This document shows, piece after piece, positions 1 through 12,536 of a stretch of 64,000 nucleotides of DNA. The DNA lies in assembly GCF_000814765.1 (NCBI RefSeq), contig NZ_JWIC01000008.1, positions 7,501-71,500 on the forward strand, in the 5' to 3' direction. Source of the stretch: Pseudoalteromonas luteoviolacea. Lineage in GTDB: Bacteria > Pseudomonadota > Gammaproteobacteria > Enterobacterales > Alteromonadaceae. The notes under the pieces are model-generated. The model ran no database searches. It worked only from the letters and a program-made list of their open reading frames with translations, and was not told the origin of the DNA. The first letter of the stretch is position 1. The number at the start of each line of letters is the position of its first letter. The position numbers and the translations under genes are program-made.

Positions 1-167
1 TCATAATCAAACTGATGATTTCTAAAATGCACCAATGGCTCTTCTAACGTTGCAGGTACCGCAATAACACACGGCACTATCATGCCAGAAACCATGGCAG
101 TAAAGACTAATCGACTAAGCGCAGCGTCAAAGTGAATATCATCATTAAATAAGACCGCTTGATTCAT
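1..167 (-). CDS. DUF1488 family protein, 3' end cut by window edge
   Basis: The reverse complement from ATG at 167 reads MNQAVLFNDDIHFDAALSRL and runs open to the window edge (about 55 codons). The N-terminal pattern (NQAxLFNDD followed by a short beta-rich domain) resembles the small DUF1488 proteins often found next to aroE in marine gammaproteobacteria. Function unknown. The start lies only 2 bases after the aroE stop, so it is almost certainly translated from the aroE transcript. The C-terminus is not visible. Confidence 0.75.
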   Translation of the reverse strand, partial: MNQAVLFNDDIHFDAALSRLVFTAMVSGMIVPCVIAVPATLEEPLVHFRNHQFDY

Positions 168-169
168 TA

Positions 170-979
170 TTATTTTACCCTTTCCAATACCGCTTCAATA
201 TTTGGAGATTTACCTCGCCACACAGTATACGCTTCAGCCGCTTGACCAACTAACATACCAATACCATCAATCAGCTGACAATTTGAATTATGCGTCGCTA
301 TCCAGTTTAAAAAACTCGTCTGCGTATCACTATAAAACATATCGTAACCCCACCTTGTCTGCGCCACGACATTACTTGCAATATTCGGTATGTCACCGGT
401 GACACTCGAAGAGGTTGAGTTTATCACACCTGTGTAAGGTAAATGTGGGATTTCATTGAGTGCCACAGCAGTGACTTCACCATAAGGGGCAAACAGCTTC
501 GCCAATTGTTGGGCTTTTGACACCGTACGATTTGCTACTACGATGTGTTTAACGCCTGCCTTCAATAATGGATATATACACCCTCTTGCCGCACCACCAG
601 CGCCCAAAAGCAAAATGACAGCATCTTGTAATTGCACTTGATGTCTGAGTAAATCCGATACCAGGCCAGCACCATCCGTATTATCACCTAATACTGTTCC
701 ATCCTCTTGTCGCTTTAATGTATTAACAGCGCCAGCCAGTTTTGCCCGCTCCGTGAGCAGATCAGCATAATTAAATGCTTCTTCCTTGAACGGTAAAGTG
801 ACATTCGCTCCAAGCCCGCCATCTGCAAAGAACGCATTGATACTACTAACAAAGCCATCTACCGGCGCCAATATAGCGGTATAGTCAATCTGCTCATTAA
901 GTTCGGATGCAAATTGCGAATGAATCTCTGGCGATTTAGAATGCTTTATCGGGTTACCAAAAACCGCGTATTTATCCAT
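170..979 (-). CDS. aroE: Shikimate 5-dehydrogenase
   Basis: 269 residues, normal for AroE. It catalyses NADPH-dependent reduction of 3-dehydroshikimate to shikimate in cytosolic aromatic amino acid biosynthesis. Visible motifs: the substrate-binding [10 protein letters not shown] at the N-terminus, [10 protein letters not shown] carrying the catalytic Lys, NTDGAG, the nucleotide-binding LGAGGAARG, and NRTVSKA, where an Arg typical of NADP preference is expected. The start is 26 bases from the divergent globin gene, so the two promoters must overlap the neighbouring coding sequence or be very compact. The DUF1488 gene follows immediately. Confidence 0.96.
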   Translation of the reverse strand: MDKYAVFGNPIKHSKSPEIHSQFASELNEQIDYTAILAPVDGFVSSINAFFADGGLGANVTLPFKEEAFNYADLLTERAKLAGAVNTLKRQEDGTVLGDNTDGAGLVSDLLRHQVQLQDAVILLLGAGGAARGCIYPLLKAGVKHIVVANRTVSKAQQLAKLFAPYGEVTAVALNEIPHLPYTGVINSTSSSVTGDIPNIASNVVAQTRWGYDMFYSDTQTSFLNWIATHNSNCQLIDGIGMLVGQAAEAYTVWRGKSPNIEAVLERVK

Positions 980-1005
980 TTTTAGCCTAACAATAGTGAT
1001 AGTGA

Positions 1006-1467
1006 ATGAAGCAGTTAATTAAACGTATCTTTAATAAAGATGCAAGTGAAGATCCTAAGACATCGCAAAATCATCATGCACCTAACCCCGAACGCACGCC
1101 CTATGAATTAATAGGTGGTGAAAAAGGGGCGCTCGCTCTAGCAAATCGCTTTTATGATGTTATGGAAAGCGATCCCTATGCAAAACCACTTTACGACATG
1201 CACCCACTGCCACTTGATAGGATCCGTCAGGTATTTTTTGAATTCTTGTCTGGTTGGTTGGGTGGTCCTGACTTATTTGTAGAAAAGTATGGCCATCCTC
1301 GCCTCAGAATGCGCCACATGCCTTTTACTATCAACCAAGACCTGCGTGACCAATGGATGTATTGTATGGATAAAGCGTTAGATGCTGAAATTGATAACCC
1401 ACTATTGCGTGAAGGCTTAAGAAAGTCGTTGGCACAATTAGCGACACATATGATTAACCATGACTAG
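1006..1467 (+). CDS. Group II truncated haemoglobin
   Basis: 153 residues. After a roughly 35-residue charged, low-complexity N-terminal extension comes a 2-on-2 globin domain of about 115 residues ([19 protein letters not shown] start, then a PLYDMHP segment). It includes [11 protein letters not shown] and [12 protein letters not shown]; the HPRLRMRH segment holds the expected proximal His (F8) and the WLGGP segment is typical of group II. These proteins bind haem and small gases (O2, NO) and are usually linked to nitrosative or oxidative stress tolerance; that role is inferred here. It is transcribed divergently from aroE and no strong Shine-Dalgarno is visible. Confidence 0.88.
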   Translation: MKQLIKRIFNKDASEDPKTSQNHHAPNPERTPYELIGGEKGALALANRFYDVMESDPYAKPLYDMHPLPLDRIRQVFFEFLSGWLGGPDLFVEKYGHPRLRMRHMPFTINQDLRDQWMYCMDKALDAEIDNPLLREGLRKSLAQLATHMINHD

Positions 1468-1570
1468 CGTGCTATTTGTCATTTTGCATTAGCGGAGTCA
1501 CTTTTGCGCTGAGTCAAATTGTACGGGGTTATTCACACGCATAATGGATGCTTAATTTCTATTAGGTGCG

Positions 1571-3177
1571 ATGCGTGTGAAGTCTATTCAACATAAAATA
1601 TATGCCCTACTCGCCATTACTGGTGTATTAGTACTCATAGCCAGTATCCTGAGTAATAGTAGTCAGCAAAAAAACTCGCCGAACAAACTGTCGAAACCAA
1701 TATTCGGTTACTGGCCGATAATTACTTCGACTCTATCAATACCATGATGCTCACCGGCACGATGTCTAATCGGCATATTCTCGGGGAAAAACTTCGTAAC
1801 CATGACAATATTGAAGATGCGCACATCGTACGAGGTGATCAAGTCAATAAACTGTATGGCCAAGGAAATGCCAACGAATCTCCACAAACGGATGCTGACC
1901 ATGCTGCACTAAAAGGTGAAGAGCTATTAGTTATTGAGCAGCGTGGTGATAAGCGAGTGATGACTTACTTAAAGCCCATGGTTGCCAGTGCTGATTACAA
2001 AGGCACAAATTGCTTAGGTTGCCATCAAGCGCAAGAAGGTGACGTGTTGGGTGCAGTCAAAATCAGCTACTCTCTGAGCGATATCGATAATACTGTCGAT
2101 ACCAATACCGTCTTTAGCACCGCACTCTTGAGTGCAATCTTTGCGACTGCATTCATCATTTTAGGTATCTTGTTCCGTAAATTATTTATCGTTCGCTTAA
2201 AGCGGCTTGGTAAAACCATGCGCCTTGCTACGTCCAATCAAGATTTGAGCTTACGTATCGAAGATAATATCGACGATGAGCTAGGCCGCCTGGCTACCAA
2301 CTTCAATAAAATGATGGCAGCCTTTAAAGACAGTATTGCTGAAGTGTCCCGGTCATCAAAAATTCTGATCCACTCTGCAGAGCATATATACACCGCCGCA
2401 GAAACCACAGAAGAAGCCATACAAGCGCAAAAGCAAGGGACCGATTCGGTCGCAGCTGCAATCAATGAACTAGAGAGCTCGTCCAGTGAAGTAAAAAACA
2501 CCACCCATTTTGCCTCTGAAAAATCTGACAGTAGCAATCACCTTGCTGAGCAAAGTATGTCGATTGCACACACCACAGAACAAAGTATCAATCAATTGGC
2601 CGATGATATTCGAGATGCGGCTAATCAAGTCAGTCAATTGCAAACTCAAACATTGGCCGTTGGCAAAGTATTAGAAGTAATAAGCAGTATCGCAGAGCAA
2701 ACGAATTTGCTTGCGCTGAACGCTGCTATAGAAGCCGCACGCGCAGGAGAAGCTGGCAGAGGGTTTGCGGTGGTTGCTGATGAGGTGAGAACGCTGGCAA
2801 CCCGTACTCATGACTCTACTGATGAGATACGTCGCACCATAGATAAATTACAACAAGAAGCACAGCAAACCGTTAACGCAATGACGGCTTCCTGTGCAGA
2901 GGCTGATGATCGCGCACAGCAAGTGCAGCAGGTTGCTCAGGCGTTAAAGGATATTTCATCTCAAATGCATGAGATCAATGCGCTCAATGTGCAAATTGCC
3001 GATGCCACGGAGCAACAAAATCAAGCTGCTGAAGAGATCAACCAAAGTGTCGTCGCCATTCGGGATAATGCCGAGCAATCTTTGGAAGATGCCCACGGTA
3101 GTAAACGAGTCAGTGAAGAACTACTCGAGCTAGCCCGCTCTTTGGACGAGCAGGTGCGAGGGTTCAAATTAGACTAA
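1571..3177 (+). CDS. Methyl-accepting chemotaxis protein with periplasmic c-type haem motif (frameshift near 1668-1674)
   Basis: Start chosen at ATG 1571, preceded by AGGTG. The first reading frame gives an N-terminal membrane anchor (about residues 9-28) and then hits a stop. Adding one A to the run of seven A at 1668-1674 joins it to the long frame that continues to 3177, giving 535 residues. Order: TM1, periplasmic sensor about 30-170 with CLGCH (C148, C151, H152), TM2 about 180-200, HAMP, then a methyl-accepting signalling domain with the conserved hairpin tip ([20 protein letters not shown]). It should signal to CheA/CheW in response to a periplasmic cue; CXXCH suggests covalent haem and hence redox or gas sensing. 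The missing base may be an error, slippage or true inactivation. Confidence 0.85.
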
Positions 3178-3182
3178 CCATT

Positions 3183-3210
3183 AAAAAAGGAGCATCACGC
3201 TCCTTTTTTT
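3183..3210. terminator. Bidirectional rho-independent terminator
   Basis: GGAGC (3189-3193), loop ATCAC, GCTCC (3199-3203) followed by seven T and preceded by six A, so it can terminate both the plus-strand chemoreceptor gene and the minus-strand hemF operon, which converge here. Confidence 0.85.
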
Positions 3211-3228
3211 AATATCTCCGCACTTTTA

Positions 3229-4718
<1,490 letters not shown>

Positions 4719-4732
<14 letters not shown>

Positions 4733-5297
4733 AGGGATCCTCAATCATATGCTGACAAGCTTTTTGCGGACATTGTAGCATAGCTTTTCCAGCCCGCTTT
4801 TTTTGCACCATCACAGGCCAATCGCACTGCTCACACTGATGCGCGACGGGATACTGGTTTAAACTATATTTGCATTTAGGATACGCATCGCACGCATAAA
4901 AAAACTTGCCGTACTTATTCTGTCTTTTTTGTAAGTGCCCTTTGTTACATTTTGGACACGGGGGGAGCGTATCTGTTTGCTCCTCTTCTTCATGCACAAT
5001 GAAGTCGCACTCTGGGTAGCCAGTACAGCCTATAAACATGCCATATCGACCATTTCTAATCACTAATGCTCGACCACATTCTGGACACGGTGCATCATCT
5101 AACACTTTAATTTCATTGCTCTCATGGTGAGCAAAAGCACGCATGTAATCGCATGTAGGGTAATTGGCACAGCCAAGAAATGCCCCATTTTTGGAGTGCT
5201 TGACCACCAGCTCTGAACCGCATTTAGGACAGATCTCGTACTCTTTTTCTAGCGCGTGTTTATCTGCGTTAAAAAGAGAGTGATCAATTTTGCTCAT
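4719..5297 (-). CDS. yrdD: Topoisomerase-type C4 zinc-finger protein YrdD
   Basis: 192 residues from ATG 5297 (GGTGAG upstream). An upstream GTG would add five residues. It is composed of C4 zinc-ribbon modules of the type found at the C-terminus of topoisomerase I: CPKCGSELV...CANYPTC, CPECGRALV...CTGYPEC, CPKCNKGHL...CDAYPKC, plus a degenerate fourth CEQCDWPVM...CPQKAC. No catalytic domain is present, so it is probably a nucleic-acid-binding protein of unknown role. Typically adjacent to tsaC in gammaproteobacteria, as here. Confidence 0.88.
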
Positions 5298-5519
5298 TTT
5301 TCTCACCTTCACTGTGCATGCTTTGCGCTATTTTACTGCGTGTATCAATATAAGGACAATAAAATTACACCAACATCGAGGCATTCTTCTATTAGCGGTT
5401 AAATCATACGTATCTCTGAAAAGCATTTCGTCAATCTGATGGTTTAAAAGGCGTGCTGTCAATCGAGGGCAATATCAGTGGCTACGGCACTTTGATATTT
5501 CAAATATGCCGCAGATGTA

Positions 5520-5993
5520 TCAATGCAATAATCCTGATGGCTGTTCAAAAATTAAGTCTTCCATTTGCGCATAGGCATGTTCTTTTCCGGGCACATTGAA
5601 TAGCACCATTAAAATCACCCATTTTAAATCATCAAGGCATATAGATGACTTTTCAAGTGCCAACATACGATCAACCACCATTTCTCTGGTGGTACAATCA
5701 ATCACACCTATTTGCTCAACAAACATTAAAAAACCGCGACACTCGACATCGAGCACTCTACATTCTTCAGTGGTATAAATACGTATCGCTGAGTCTGGCT
5801 TGGCATTAAGGTAAGGAAATTCGTCACTGTGTTGAAGATCTGCTAGCTGCTCTAACCAATCTAACGCTTTATAAATTTCAGCTTGGTCAAAACCTGCGCC
5901 GACAAGTTCGTCTGTTAATTGATTTTGCTCTACGAAGATATCCGCTTCGCTGTGAATATAGTTTTCAAATAAATACATCAGGATATCAAACAT
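5520..5993 (-). CDS. smg: Smg protein (DUF494 family)
   Basis: 157 residues, the typical Smg length and opening ([19 protein letters not shown]). Small acidic, helical cytosolic protein conserved next to dprA; biochemical function unknown. Smg has been implicated genetically in tRNA/translation-linked phenotypes, but nothing in the sequence shows a catalytic site. The start lies 2 bases after the dprA stop, so it is in the same operon. Confidence 0.9.
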   Translation of the reverse strand: MFDILMYLFENYIHSEADIFVEQNQLTDELVGAGFDQAEIYKALDWLEQLADLQHSDEFPYLNAKPDSAIRIYTTEECRVLDVECRGFLMFVEQIGVIDCTTREMVVDRMLALEKSSICLDDLKWVILMVLFNVPGKEHAYAQMEDLIFEQPSGLLH

Positions 5994-5995
5994 GT

Positions 5996-7075
5996 TTAAC
6001 CCCTCGCTAATTTGATGTAGCCGTTTAATACACGTTCTACTTTGTCTTCAAGCTCTAAGTCCAATAGTCTGGCAAGTACCTGCTCTACTGGCCACTGGGT
6101 CCTCTGCGCTAAGGTATCGACGTCAGTTACCTCATAGCCGAGATTGTGCAAAATGGGGCAAGTCTCCTGTTTTGTCTCACTTTCTATAATATATAGACTG
6201 TTTTCCGGTAAAAAGCTCACCTCTTCGATAATATCACTGACATTTTCAGTCAGCTTTGCACCTTGTTTTATTAAAAAGTGACACCCCTCGGATAAACTAT
6301 GGCGAATTGAACCAGGGATCGCAAATACCTCTTTATTCTGCTCAATGGCATAGCGCGCAGTGACCAATGAGCCACTTTTTATCTCAGCTTCAACCAATAA
6401 CACACCGAGAGAAAGCCCAGAAATAATGCGATTGCGCCTAGGGAAATGAGTGCCATGGGGTTTTGTCCCAGGTAAAAACTCGCTCACAATCAAACCTTGC
6501 TCCACAATACGCCAATACAGTTCATCATGACGTTTAGGATAAATAACATCAGCACCAGTGCCTAACACGGCAATCGTTTTTTGGGCGCTGTGCAAAGCAC
6601 CATTATGCGCTGCCCCATCAATACCTCTGGCCATGCCTGATGTGATAACAAAATTAGCATCGCCCAATTGCTTAGCAAAATCATAGCCAATATCCATGCC
6701 CATTCGCGACGCACTGCGACTGCCAACAATGGCAATTTGTGGTTGATGTAAGAGTGTGCTGTCTCCTCGACAAAATAGTAACCAAGGCGGGCTACTTATA
6801 TGTGTCAATAACTCTGGGTAGCAGGCATCAAAGTAATGAATGATTTGAATATTGAGTGTCGTACAATGCACTAAAATACGCTCGACTTTACCCCAGTCGG
6901 TACGGTGTATTTGCTGCGCCACATTGTCATTCAGTCCTAACTGACAAAGCGCAGATTTAGACAGAGTAAAAAGGTCAGGTAATTTGATTTTCTGTGTGAG
7001 CGCAATAATCGTGCTGACACCGATACCGTGGCACAAGTATAAGGCCACTGCATCTCTCAATGATAAGTGTTCCAT
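5996..7075 (-). CDS. dprA: DNA processing protein DprA/Smf
   Basis: 359 residues. Binds incoming single-stranded DNA and loads RecA during natural transformation. The central Rossmann-like DprA domain shows [63 protein letters not shown] and [11 protein letters not shown]. An N-terminal helical domain and a C-terminal winged-helix-like segment flank it. It is the middle gene of lysM-dprA-smg. A competence role in this organism is inferred from the family only. Confidence 0.95.
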   Translation of the reverse strand: MEHLSLRDAVALYLCHGIGVSTIIALTQKIKLPDLFTLSKSALCQLGLNDNVAQQIHRTDWGKVERILVHCTTLNIQIIHYFDACYPELLTHISSPPWLLFCRGDSTLLHQPQIAIVGSRSASRMGMDIGYDFAKQLGDANFVITSGMARGIDGAAHNGALHSAQKTIAVLGTGADVIYPKRHDELYWRIVEQGLIVSEFLPGTKPHGTHFPRRNRIISGLSLGVLLVEAEIKSGSLVTARYAIEQNKEVFAIPGSIRHSLSEGCHFLIKQGAKLTENVSDIIEEVSFLPENSLYIIESETKQETCPILHNLGYEVTDVDTLAQRTQWPVEQVLARLLDLELEDKVERVLNGYIKLARG

Positions 7076-7099
7076 GCTCCCTCCTTGAGCAATTTAGAA

Positions 7100-8212
7100 T
7101 TAGTCGGTTACGCTATCTCCTACCTGAATAGGTTGTGTTGTCTTCATCACCATGGCATAACTGATATTGTCATAGACTTTAAACAGCATAAGCTCACCAA
7201 CTTTTTCGCTGGGCATATGCCAAACCGTACTGTCTTCACTGTTTTCTTCACCAAACCAAGAGCCAATGTCACCAATTAATTTATCGAGGCTGCTCGAGTC
7301 TTCTAGATACTTGGGCGTGCCATTACGTTCAACCACGGTAGGAGACTGTCGCAAAATGTCTAATACGCTCCCCTCAACCAATTGCTGTTCACTGCCAACA
7401 TTGAGCACCACAACGGACAGAGGTCCAAATTCACTATGTTGATTACTACTGGCAATGATTACACCATCCACCGCTTGGCTCGGCTTACTCATTTTAAAAG
7501 TGGCTTTGAGATCTTGCCCCTGAGGCAGTGGCATCAAAAAATCGCCCGCTTTAATCTCTCGCTTGACCGCTTCTACTTTTACCGTGCTGGGTATCCCATT
7601 TTCAATATTCCCAGGTTTCATCGCGCGAGCAGTGCCCACTAAAATGGTTTCATAGGCCAAAGTGCGTGACCCATCTTTATATGCACTGCCCTGGCGGTAA
7701 ATGCCATAATTCCCGCCTTGTAACAGGTTTCCTTTCACATACAATAAGTGGCCTGTAACACTCATTTTAAAATTCTTATTCGAACCGAGTACAATGGGAA
7801 ATTGCGCTAAATCGTCTTTTTCAAGCGCTTGGTCATAGCTCAAATACGGCTCCAAAACAGCTAAAGGAAGCGTTGGTATCGCAGTGCCCTTCTCTGCAAT
7901 GATACGCACATGAGGGGATAGTTTTCTTACCCCCTTATCAATTATTAATACCGGATTCCCATGTTCATCCAAACCAAGTGATAAAATATCGCCAGGGTAT
8001 ATCAAGTGCGGGTTATCAATTTGTGGGTTTGTCTGCCATAACTGAGGCCACTTCCATGGACTATGCAAATATAAACTCGAAATATCCCAAAGCGTGTCGC
8101 CTTTTTTCACTACATAGCGCTTGGGTGCGTCTGATTTAACCGTTAATGTATCGGCAATAGCAGGAAAAACAGCGGCAGCTGCCATGATCAAGGCTGCAAT
8201 TTGAGATTTCAT
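7100..8212 (-). CDS. Exported LysM-domain protein
   Basis: 370 residues with a signal peptide (MKSQIAALIMAAAAVFPAIA), then a LysM domain at about residues 30-82 (YVVKKGDTLWDISSLYL to YPGDILSLG). A long C-terminal region of about 280 residues is mostly beta-rich with no motif I recognise. LysM suggests binding to peptidoglycan in the periplasm. Genes of this kind sit upstream of dprA and divergent from def in many gammaproteobacteria, as they do here. The specific role is unknown. Confidence 0.85.
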   Translation of the reverse strand: MKSQIAALIMAAAAVFPAIADTLTVKSDAPKRYVVKKGDTLWDISSLYLHSPWKWPQLWQTNPQIDNPHLIYPGDILSLGLDEHGNPVLIIDKGVRKLSPHVRIIAEKGTAIPTLPLAVLEPYLSYDQALEKDDLAQFPIVLGSNKNFKMSVTGHLLYVKGNLLQGGNYGIYRQGSAYKDGSRTLAYETILVGTARAMKPGNIENGIPSTVKVEAVKREIKAGDFLMPLPQGQDLKATFKMSKPSQAVDGVIIASSNQHSEFGPLSVVVLNVGSEQQLVEGSVLDILRQSPTVVERNGTPKYLEDSSSLDKLIGDIGSWFGEENSEDSTVWHMPSEKVGELMLFKVYDNISYAMVMKTTQPIQVGDSVTD

Positions 8213-8328
8213 TCCGAATTCCTTGAGTTATTTTTAGATATTATCCACCAAAACCTGTTAAAGGGGAACGTGAATGGCTAAAATAAGACCATACATTACC
8301 CCATTTATAACGACTGTAAAAGGTATCT

Positions 8329-8838
8329 ATGGCAAAGTTAGAAGTGCTTAAATTTCCCGACGAGCGTTTGCGTACAGTGGCAAAGCCTGTGGAAGAAGTA
8401 AATGATGAAATCCGTCAAATCGTTAAAGACATGCTAGAAACCATGTATGACGAAAACGGTGTTGGTTTAGCTGCGACGCAAGTTGATATTCATCAACGCA
8501 TTGTCGTCATCGATGTGTCAGAAGAACGCAATGAGCCTTATGTTTTAATCAACCCAGAGATCATCTCATCAGAAGGCACTATGGTATGCGAAGAAGGCTG
8601 TTTATCAGTGCCTTACTCGTATGCAAAAGTAGACCGCGCGGAAAAAGTCACCGTGAAGGCACTTAACGAGCACGGTGAAGAGTACCAATTTGATGCTCAG
8701 GAACTGCTGTCTAATTGTGTGCAACATGAGCTAGACCACCTTGCAGGCAAGCTATTCATTGATTACTTGTCGCCACTGAAGCGCCAACGTATCAAAAAGA
8801 AAATTGAAAAAGAAGCACGCCTAGCGGCAAAAGCATAA
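8329..8838 (+). CDS. def: Peptide deformylase
   Basis: 169 residues. Removes the N-formyl group from nascent proteins using an Fe2+ centre. All three family motifs are present: [13 protein letters not shown] (metal-binding Cys) and QHELDHLAG (two metal-binding His and the catalytic Glu). First gene of def-fmt-rsmB-trkA, divergent from the LysM gene, with a 116-base shared promoter region. Confidence 0.98.
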   Translation: MAKLEVLKFPDERLRTVAKPVEEVNDEIRQIVKDMLETMYDENGVGLAATQVDIHQRIVVIDVSEERNEPYVLINPEIISSEGTMVCEEGCLSVPYSYAKVDRAEKVTVKALNEHGEEYQFDAQELLSNCVQHELDHLAGKLFIDYLSPLKRQRIKKKIEKEARLAAKA

Positions 8839-8867
8839 TCAAATTTATTTAATTGGATAATTTATTC

Positions 8868-9812
8868 GTGAGTAACCCTTTGCGTATAGTATTTGCGGGC
8901 ACGCCAGACTTTGCTGCACGCCACCTACAAGCATTGCTCGATTCTCATCATGAGGTTGTGGCAGTCTACAGTACACCAGATAAGCCCGCCGGTCGCGGTA
9001 AAAAGCTTAAAGCCAGCGAAGTTAAAACGCTCGCCTTAGAACATGATCTACCCGTGATCCAACCCGCTTCATTAAAAAGTGAAGACGCGACCCAACAGCT
9101 CGCTGAATTAAACGCTGATGTGATGGTCGTTGTCGCCTATGGCTTATTACTCCCCAAAGCAATTCTTGAAACGCCTAGATTGGGGTGTCTCAATGTACAC
9201 GGTTCTATCTTGCCTCGTTGGCGTGGCGCAGCCCCTATTCAACGTGCTATTTGGGCCGGAGATAAAGAAACTGGCGTGACCATTATGCAAATGGATGAAG
9301 GCTTAGATACCGGTGACATGCTACATATCGCCACCTGCCAGATAGACGCTCACGAAACCAGTGCAAGTCTCTATGCCAAGCTTGCCGAGTTAGGCCCATC
9401 AGCCTTAGTGGAAACATTAGACGCGCTGGGGGCTGGAAAAATCACAGCTGAAGTTCAGGATGATGCGCAATCAAACTATGCGAAAAAGCTGTCTAAGCAA
9501 GAAGCCGATATCGACTGGACCATGGACGCAGAACAAATCGAGCGCAATATCAGAGCATTCAACCCTTGGCCGATGTGTTTTACACAGATGCAGGCACAGA
9601 CAGTGAAAATTTGGCAAGCAAACGTCATCGAACAGCAAGGTGAAGCGGGTACCGTTTTGAGCGCAGACAAACATGGTATTGTCGTTGCGTGTGGCACCCA
9701 TGCCGTACAAATCACCCAACTACAACCGCAGGGCAAAAAGCCAATGTCAGCGCAGGACTTTTTAAATGGCCGTGCTGAATGGGTAACACCTGGTAATAAG
9801 GTAGGTGCCTAA
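8868..9812 (+). CDS. fmt: Methionyl-tRNA formyltransferase
   Basis: About 314 residues from GTG 8868 (reading [20 protein letters not shown], matching the family N-terminus). A TTG at 8853 would add five non-conserved residues. Formylates initiator Met-tRNA with 10-formyl-THF. The catalytic [17 protein letters not shown] (Asn, His) and the [11 protein letters not shown] loop are visible, and the C-terminal OB-like tRNA-binding domain runs from about residue 205. The stop overlaps the rsmB start by one base (TAATG). Confidence 0.97.
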   Translation: MSNPLRIVFAGTPDFAARHLQALLDSHHEVVAVYSTPDKPAGRGKKLKASEVKTLALEHDLPVIQPASLKSEDATQQLAELNADVMVVVAYGLLLPKAILETPRLGCLNVHGSILPRWRGAAPIQRAIWAGDKETGVTIMQMDEGLDTGDMLHIATCQIDAHETSASLYAKLAELGPSALVETLDALGAGKITAEVQDDAQSNYAKKLSKQEADIDWTMDAEQIERNIRAFNPWPMCFTQMQAQTVKIWQANVIEQQGEAGTVLSADKHGIVVACGTHAVQITQLQPQGKKPMSAQDFLNGRAEWVTPGNKVGA

Positions 9813-11095
9813 TGGCCAATGTACGCGCACTCGCGGCAAAAACACTATTTCAAGTCGTTGATAAAGGCCAGTCGCTCACAGCGCAATTGCCTTATGCTAG
9901 CCAAAAGCTACCAGTCAAAGATCGTGCCTTGCTGCAGCAAATGTGCTACGGCGTGCTGCGCTATTTACCGAGCCTTGAAAACTATTGTCAGCAGTTACTT
10001 GATCAACCACTACGGGGCAAGCGTCGCGTATTTCAGTTTTTGCTTTATGTCGGTATTTATCAACTTCAGCATATGCGCGTCCCCGCTCATGCAGCAGTAG
10101 CGGAAACCGTTAATGCACTTAAGTCATTAGGTGCGCCGGGTATGAAAGGTCTAGTCAATGCCGTACTACGTAACTTTCAACGTCAGCAGGCAACACTTGA
10201 GCAAAGTGCAAATGAGATAGTGGTCTGTCAGTATAATCACCCAAGCTGGTTTATTAAAAAGCTTCAGGCTGCCTACCCTGACAAATGGACTGATATCCTT
10301 GAAGAAAACCAACTTCAGGCCCCCATGTGGCTGCGTGTAAATCAACGTCAAACTGATACGAATACCTACGCTAAGCAACTAGATCAAGCAGACATTGACT
10401 ATACTCTGGATGAATCGCACCCCGATGGTATTTTACTTGACCACCCAGTAGATGTGACAAAATTACCGGGCTTCTCAACGGGCGCAAGTTCTGTGCAAGA
10501 TGCAGCGGCACAAATGGCAGCACGCTTATTATCACCGAAAGACGGAGATAATATCTTAGATGCATGCGCAGCACCGGGCGGAAAAACCTGTCATATTTTA
10601 GAACTTGCAGATAGCCAAGTCACCGCATTAGATGCTGACGAAAAGCGTTTAGAGCGCGTCACTGATAATCTGAATCGCTTGTCATTAACTGCACAGTGCG
10701 TGCATGGGCTCGCAGATGAGCCTGATAACTGGTGGCAAGGCGAGCAATTTGATCGTATTCTGTTAGACGTACCTTGTTCTGCAACTGGGGTGATCCGACG
10801 CCATCCAGATATTAAATGGCTAAGACGCGCTGCAGACATTGACGAGCTAGCGAAATTACAAGCAAAAATACTGGATAACATCTGGCCATTGCTAAAATCA
10901 GGCGGTACCTTGGTCTATGCAACCTGCTCTGTATTGCCCGAAGAAAACCATCAGCAAATCAATGCCTTTTTATCACGTACAGAGGATGCAAAGCACATTG
11001 CACTGCATGCGCAAGACAAGGTTGAACAGCCCGGCTTACAATTATTGCCTGGCATCACGGATGGCTTCTATTACGCCAAGTTGCAAAAACTCTAA
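9812..11095 (+). CDS. rsmB: 16S rRNA (cytosine-967 C5)-methyltransferase RsmB/Sun
   Basis: 427 residues. The N-terminal NusB-like RNA-binding domain (about 1-140) is followed by a SAM-dependent methyltransferase. The SAM motif is DACAAPGGKTCHI; the two catalytic cysteines lie in LDVPCSATGVIRRHPD and ATCSVLPEEN. Translationally coupled to fmt by a 1-base overlap. Confidence 0.96.
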   Translation: MANVRALAAKTLFQVVDKGQSLTAQLPYASQKLPVKDRALLQQMCYGVLRYLPSLENYCQQLLDQPLRGKRRVFQFLLYVGIYQLQHMRVPAHAAVAETVNALKSLGAPGMKGLVNAVLRNFQRQQATLEQSANEIVVCQYNHPSWFIKKLQAAYPDKWTDILEENQLQAPMWLRVNQRQTDTNTYAKQLDQADIDYTLDESHPDGILLDHPVDVTKLPGFSTGASSVQDAAAQMAARLLSPKDGDNILDACAAPGGKTCHILELADSQVTALDADEKRLERVTDNLNRLSLTAQCVHGLADEPDNWWQGEQFDRILLDVPCSATGVIRRHPDIKWLRRAADIDELAKLQAKILDNIWPLLKSGGTLVYATCSVLPEENHQQINAFLSRTEDAKHIALHAQDKVEQPGLQLLPGITDGFYYAKLQKL

Positions 11096-11113
11096 ACGTT
11101 GTAAGTTTAAGCT

Positions 11114-12490
11114 ATGAAAATCATTATTTTAGGCGCTGGACAAGTTGGCGGCACACTGGCAGAGAACTTAGTGGGTGAGCAAAACGAAATTACCGTCGTC
11201 GATATCGACGGTGAACGTTTGCGTGAACTACAGGATAAATATGATCTGCAAGGCGTTAATGGACATAGCGCACACCCAGAAGTGCTCAGACAAGCGGGTG
11301 CCGAAGATGCCGATATGATCATCGCGGTCACCAGCTCAGATGAAGTCAATATGGTTGCGTGCCAAGTCGCCTATAGTATTTTCAATACACCAACAAAAAT
11401 TGCTCGGATCCGCTCCGAGCAATATTTAGATTACCGTGAAAAGCTATTTCACAATGACGATCTGCCGGTTGATCATTACATTGCCCCAGAGCAATTGGTG
11501 ACGAAATATATTCGTCGCCTAATTGATTATCCAGGTGCGCTACAAGTGCTTCAATTTGCAGATGGCATGCTGTCACTGGTTGCAGTGAAAGCCTACTATG
11601 GCGGCTTGTTAGTGGGTTATGCATTGTCGGCACTTAAAGAGCATATCCCCAATGTCGACACTCGCGTGGCGGCAATTTATCGCCAAGGTAAAGCCATCAA
11701 ACCCCTAGGTACAACCGTCATAGAAGCGGATGATGAGGTTTTTTTCATCGCAGCAACGAAACATATTCGTGCTGTTATGAACGAACTGCAAAAGCTGGAG
11801 CAGTCGTATAAAAAAATCATGATAGCCGGTGGTGGTAACATCGGTGCAGGCCTTGCCCGCTCATTGGAAAAAAACCACAGTGTTAAACTGATTGAACGCA
11901 ATCACAGTCGCGCATCACAGCTTTCTGAAATGCTTGATAATACGGTTGTATTTTGTGGTGACGCCTCTGATCAAGAGCTTCTATCTGAAGAACATATCGA
12001 ACAAGTAGATGTGTTTATTGCTGTCACCAATGACGACGAAGCCAACATCATGGCAGCTATGCTTGCAAAGCGTATGGGTGCGCAAAAAACCATGGTACTG
12101 ATCCAGCGTAGTGCCTATGTGGACTTAGTACAAGGCGGCGAAATTGATATTGCTATTTCACCGCAACAAGCCACCATTTCAGCACTGCTCACCCATGTGC
12201 GTCGCGGAGATATCGTTAATGTATACTCATTGCGAAAAGGTGCAGCAGAAGCGATTGAAGCAGTTGCACATGGTGATGAAAACACCTCAAAGGTGGTCGG
12301 TCGAGCAATCCGAGATATTAAACTGCCCCATGGCACGACGATTGGCGCGATTGTGAGGGATTCTGAAGTATTGATCGCCCATGATCATACTGTGATTGAG
12401 TCAGGTGACCATGTCATTATGTTTTTAATCGACAAAAAGCAGATTGGTGTGGTTGAAAAATTATTCCAGGTCAGTGCCTTATTCGTCTAA
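11114..12490 (+). CDS. trkA: Trk system potassium uptake regulatory protein TrkA
   Basis: 458 residues with the duplicated RCK architecture: the first NAD-binding Rossmann fold opens [13 protein letters not shown], the second begins near residue 235 ([12 protein letters not shown]), and each is followed by a TrkA-C domain. It is the cytosolic gating subunit of the TrkH potassium channel. trkH itself lies 1 kb downstream on the opposite strand, beyond a PilZ gene, so the system is clustered but not co-transcribed. Confidence 0.97.
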   Translation: MKIIILGAGQVGGTLAENLVGEQNEITVVDIDGERLRELQDKYDLQGVNGHSAHPEVLRQAGAEDADMIIAVTSSDEVNMVACQVAYSIFNTPTKIARIRSEQYLDYREKLFHNDDLPVDHYIAPEQLVTKYIRRLIDYPGALQVLQFADGMLSLVAVKAYYGGLLVGYALSALKEHIPNVDTRVAAIYRQGKAIKPLGTTVIEADDEVFFIAATKHIRAVMNELQKLEQSYKKIMIAGGGNIGAGLARSLEKNHSVKLIERNHSRASQLSEMLDNTVVFCGDASDQELLSEEHIEQVDVFIAVTNDDEANIMAAMLAKRMGAQKTMVLIQRSAYVDLVQGGEIDIAISPQQATISALLTHVRRGDIVNVYSLRKGAAEAIEAVAHGDENTSKVVGRAIRDIKLPHGTTIGAIVRDSEVLIAHDHTVIESGDHVIMFLIDKKQIGVVEKLFQVSALFV

Positions 12491-12499
12491 CATCACAGT

Positions 12500-12521
12500 G
12501 AGATGGCTAATATGCCATCTC
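12500..12521. terminator. Hairpin between convergent trkA and PilZ genes
   Basis: GAGATGGC, loop TAATAT, GCCATCTC: a perfect 8-bp stem 10 bases after the trkA stop. No T-run follows on the plus strand, so termination is plausible but unproven. Confidence 0.45.
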
Positions 12522-12536
12522 CTCCCTAAAACTGTG

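Noticed and set aside
1529-1537. TTATTCACA DnaA box upstream of the chemoreceptor
   Set aside because: Isolated single match far from both origin regions, with no GATC cluster; expected by chance.
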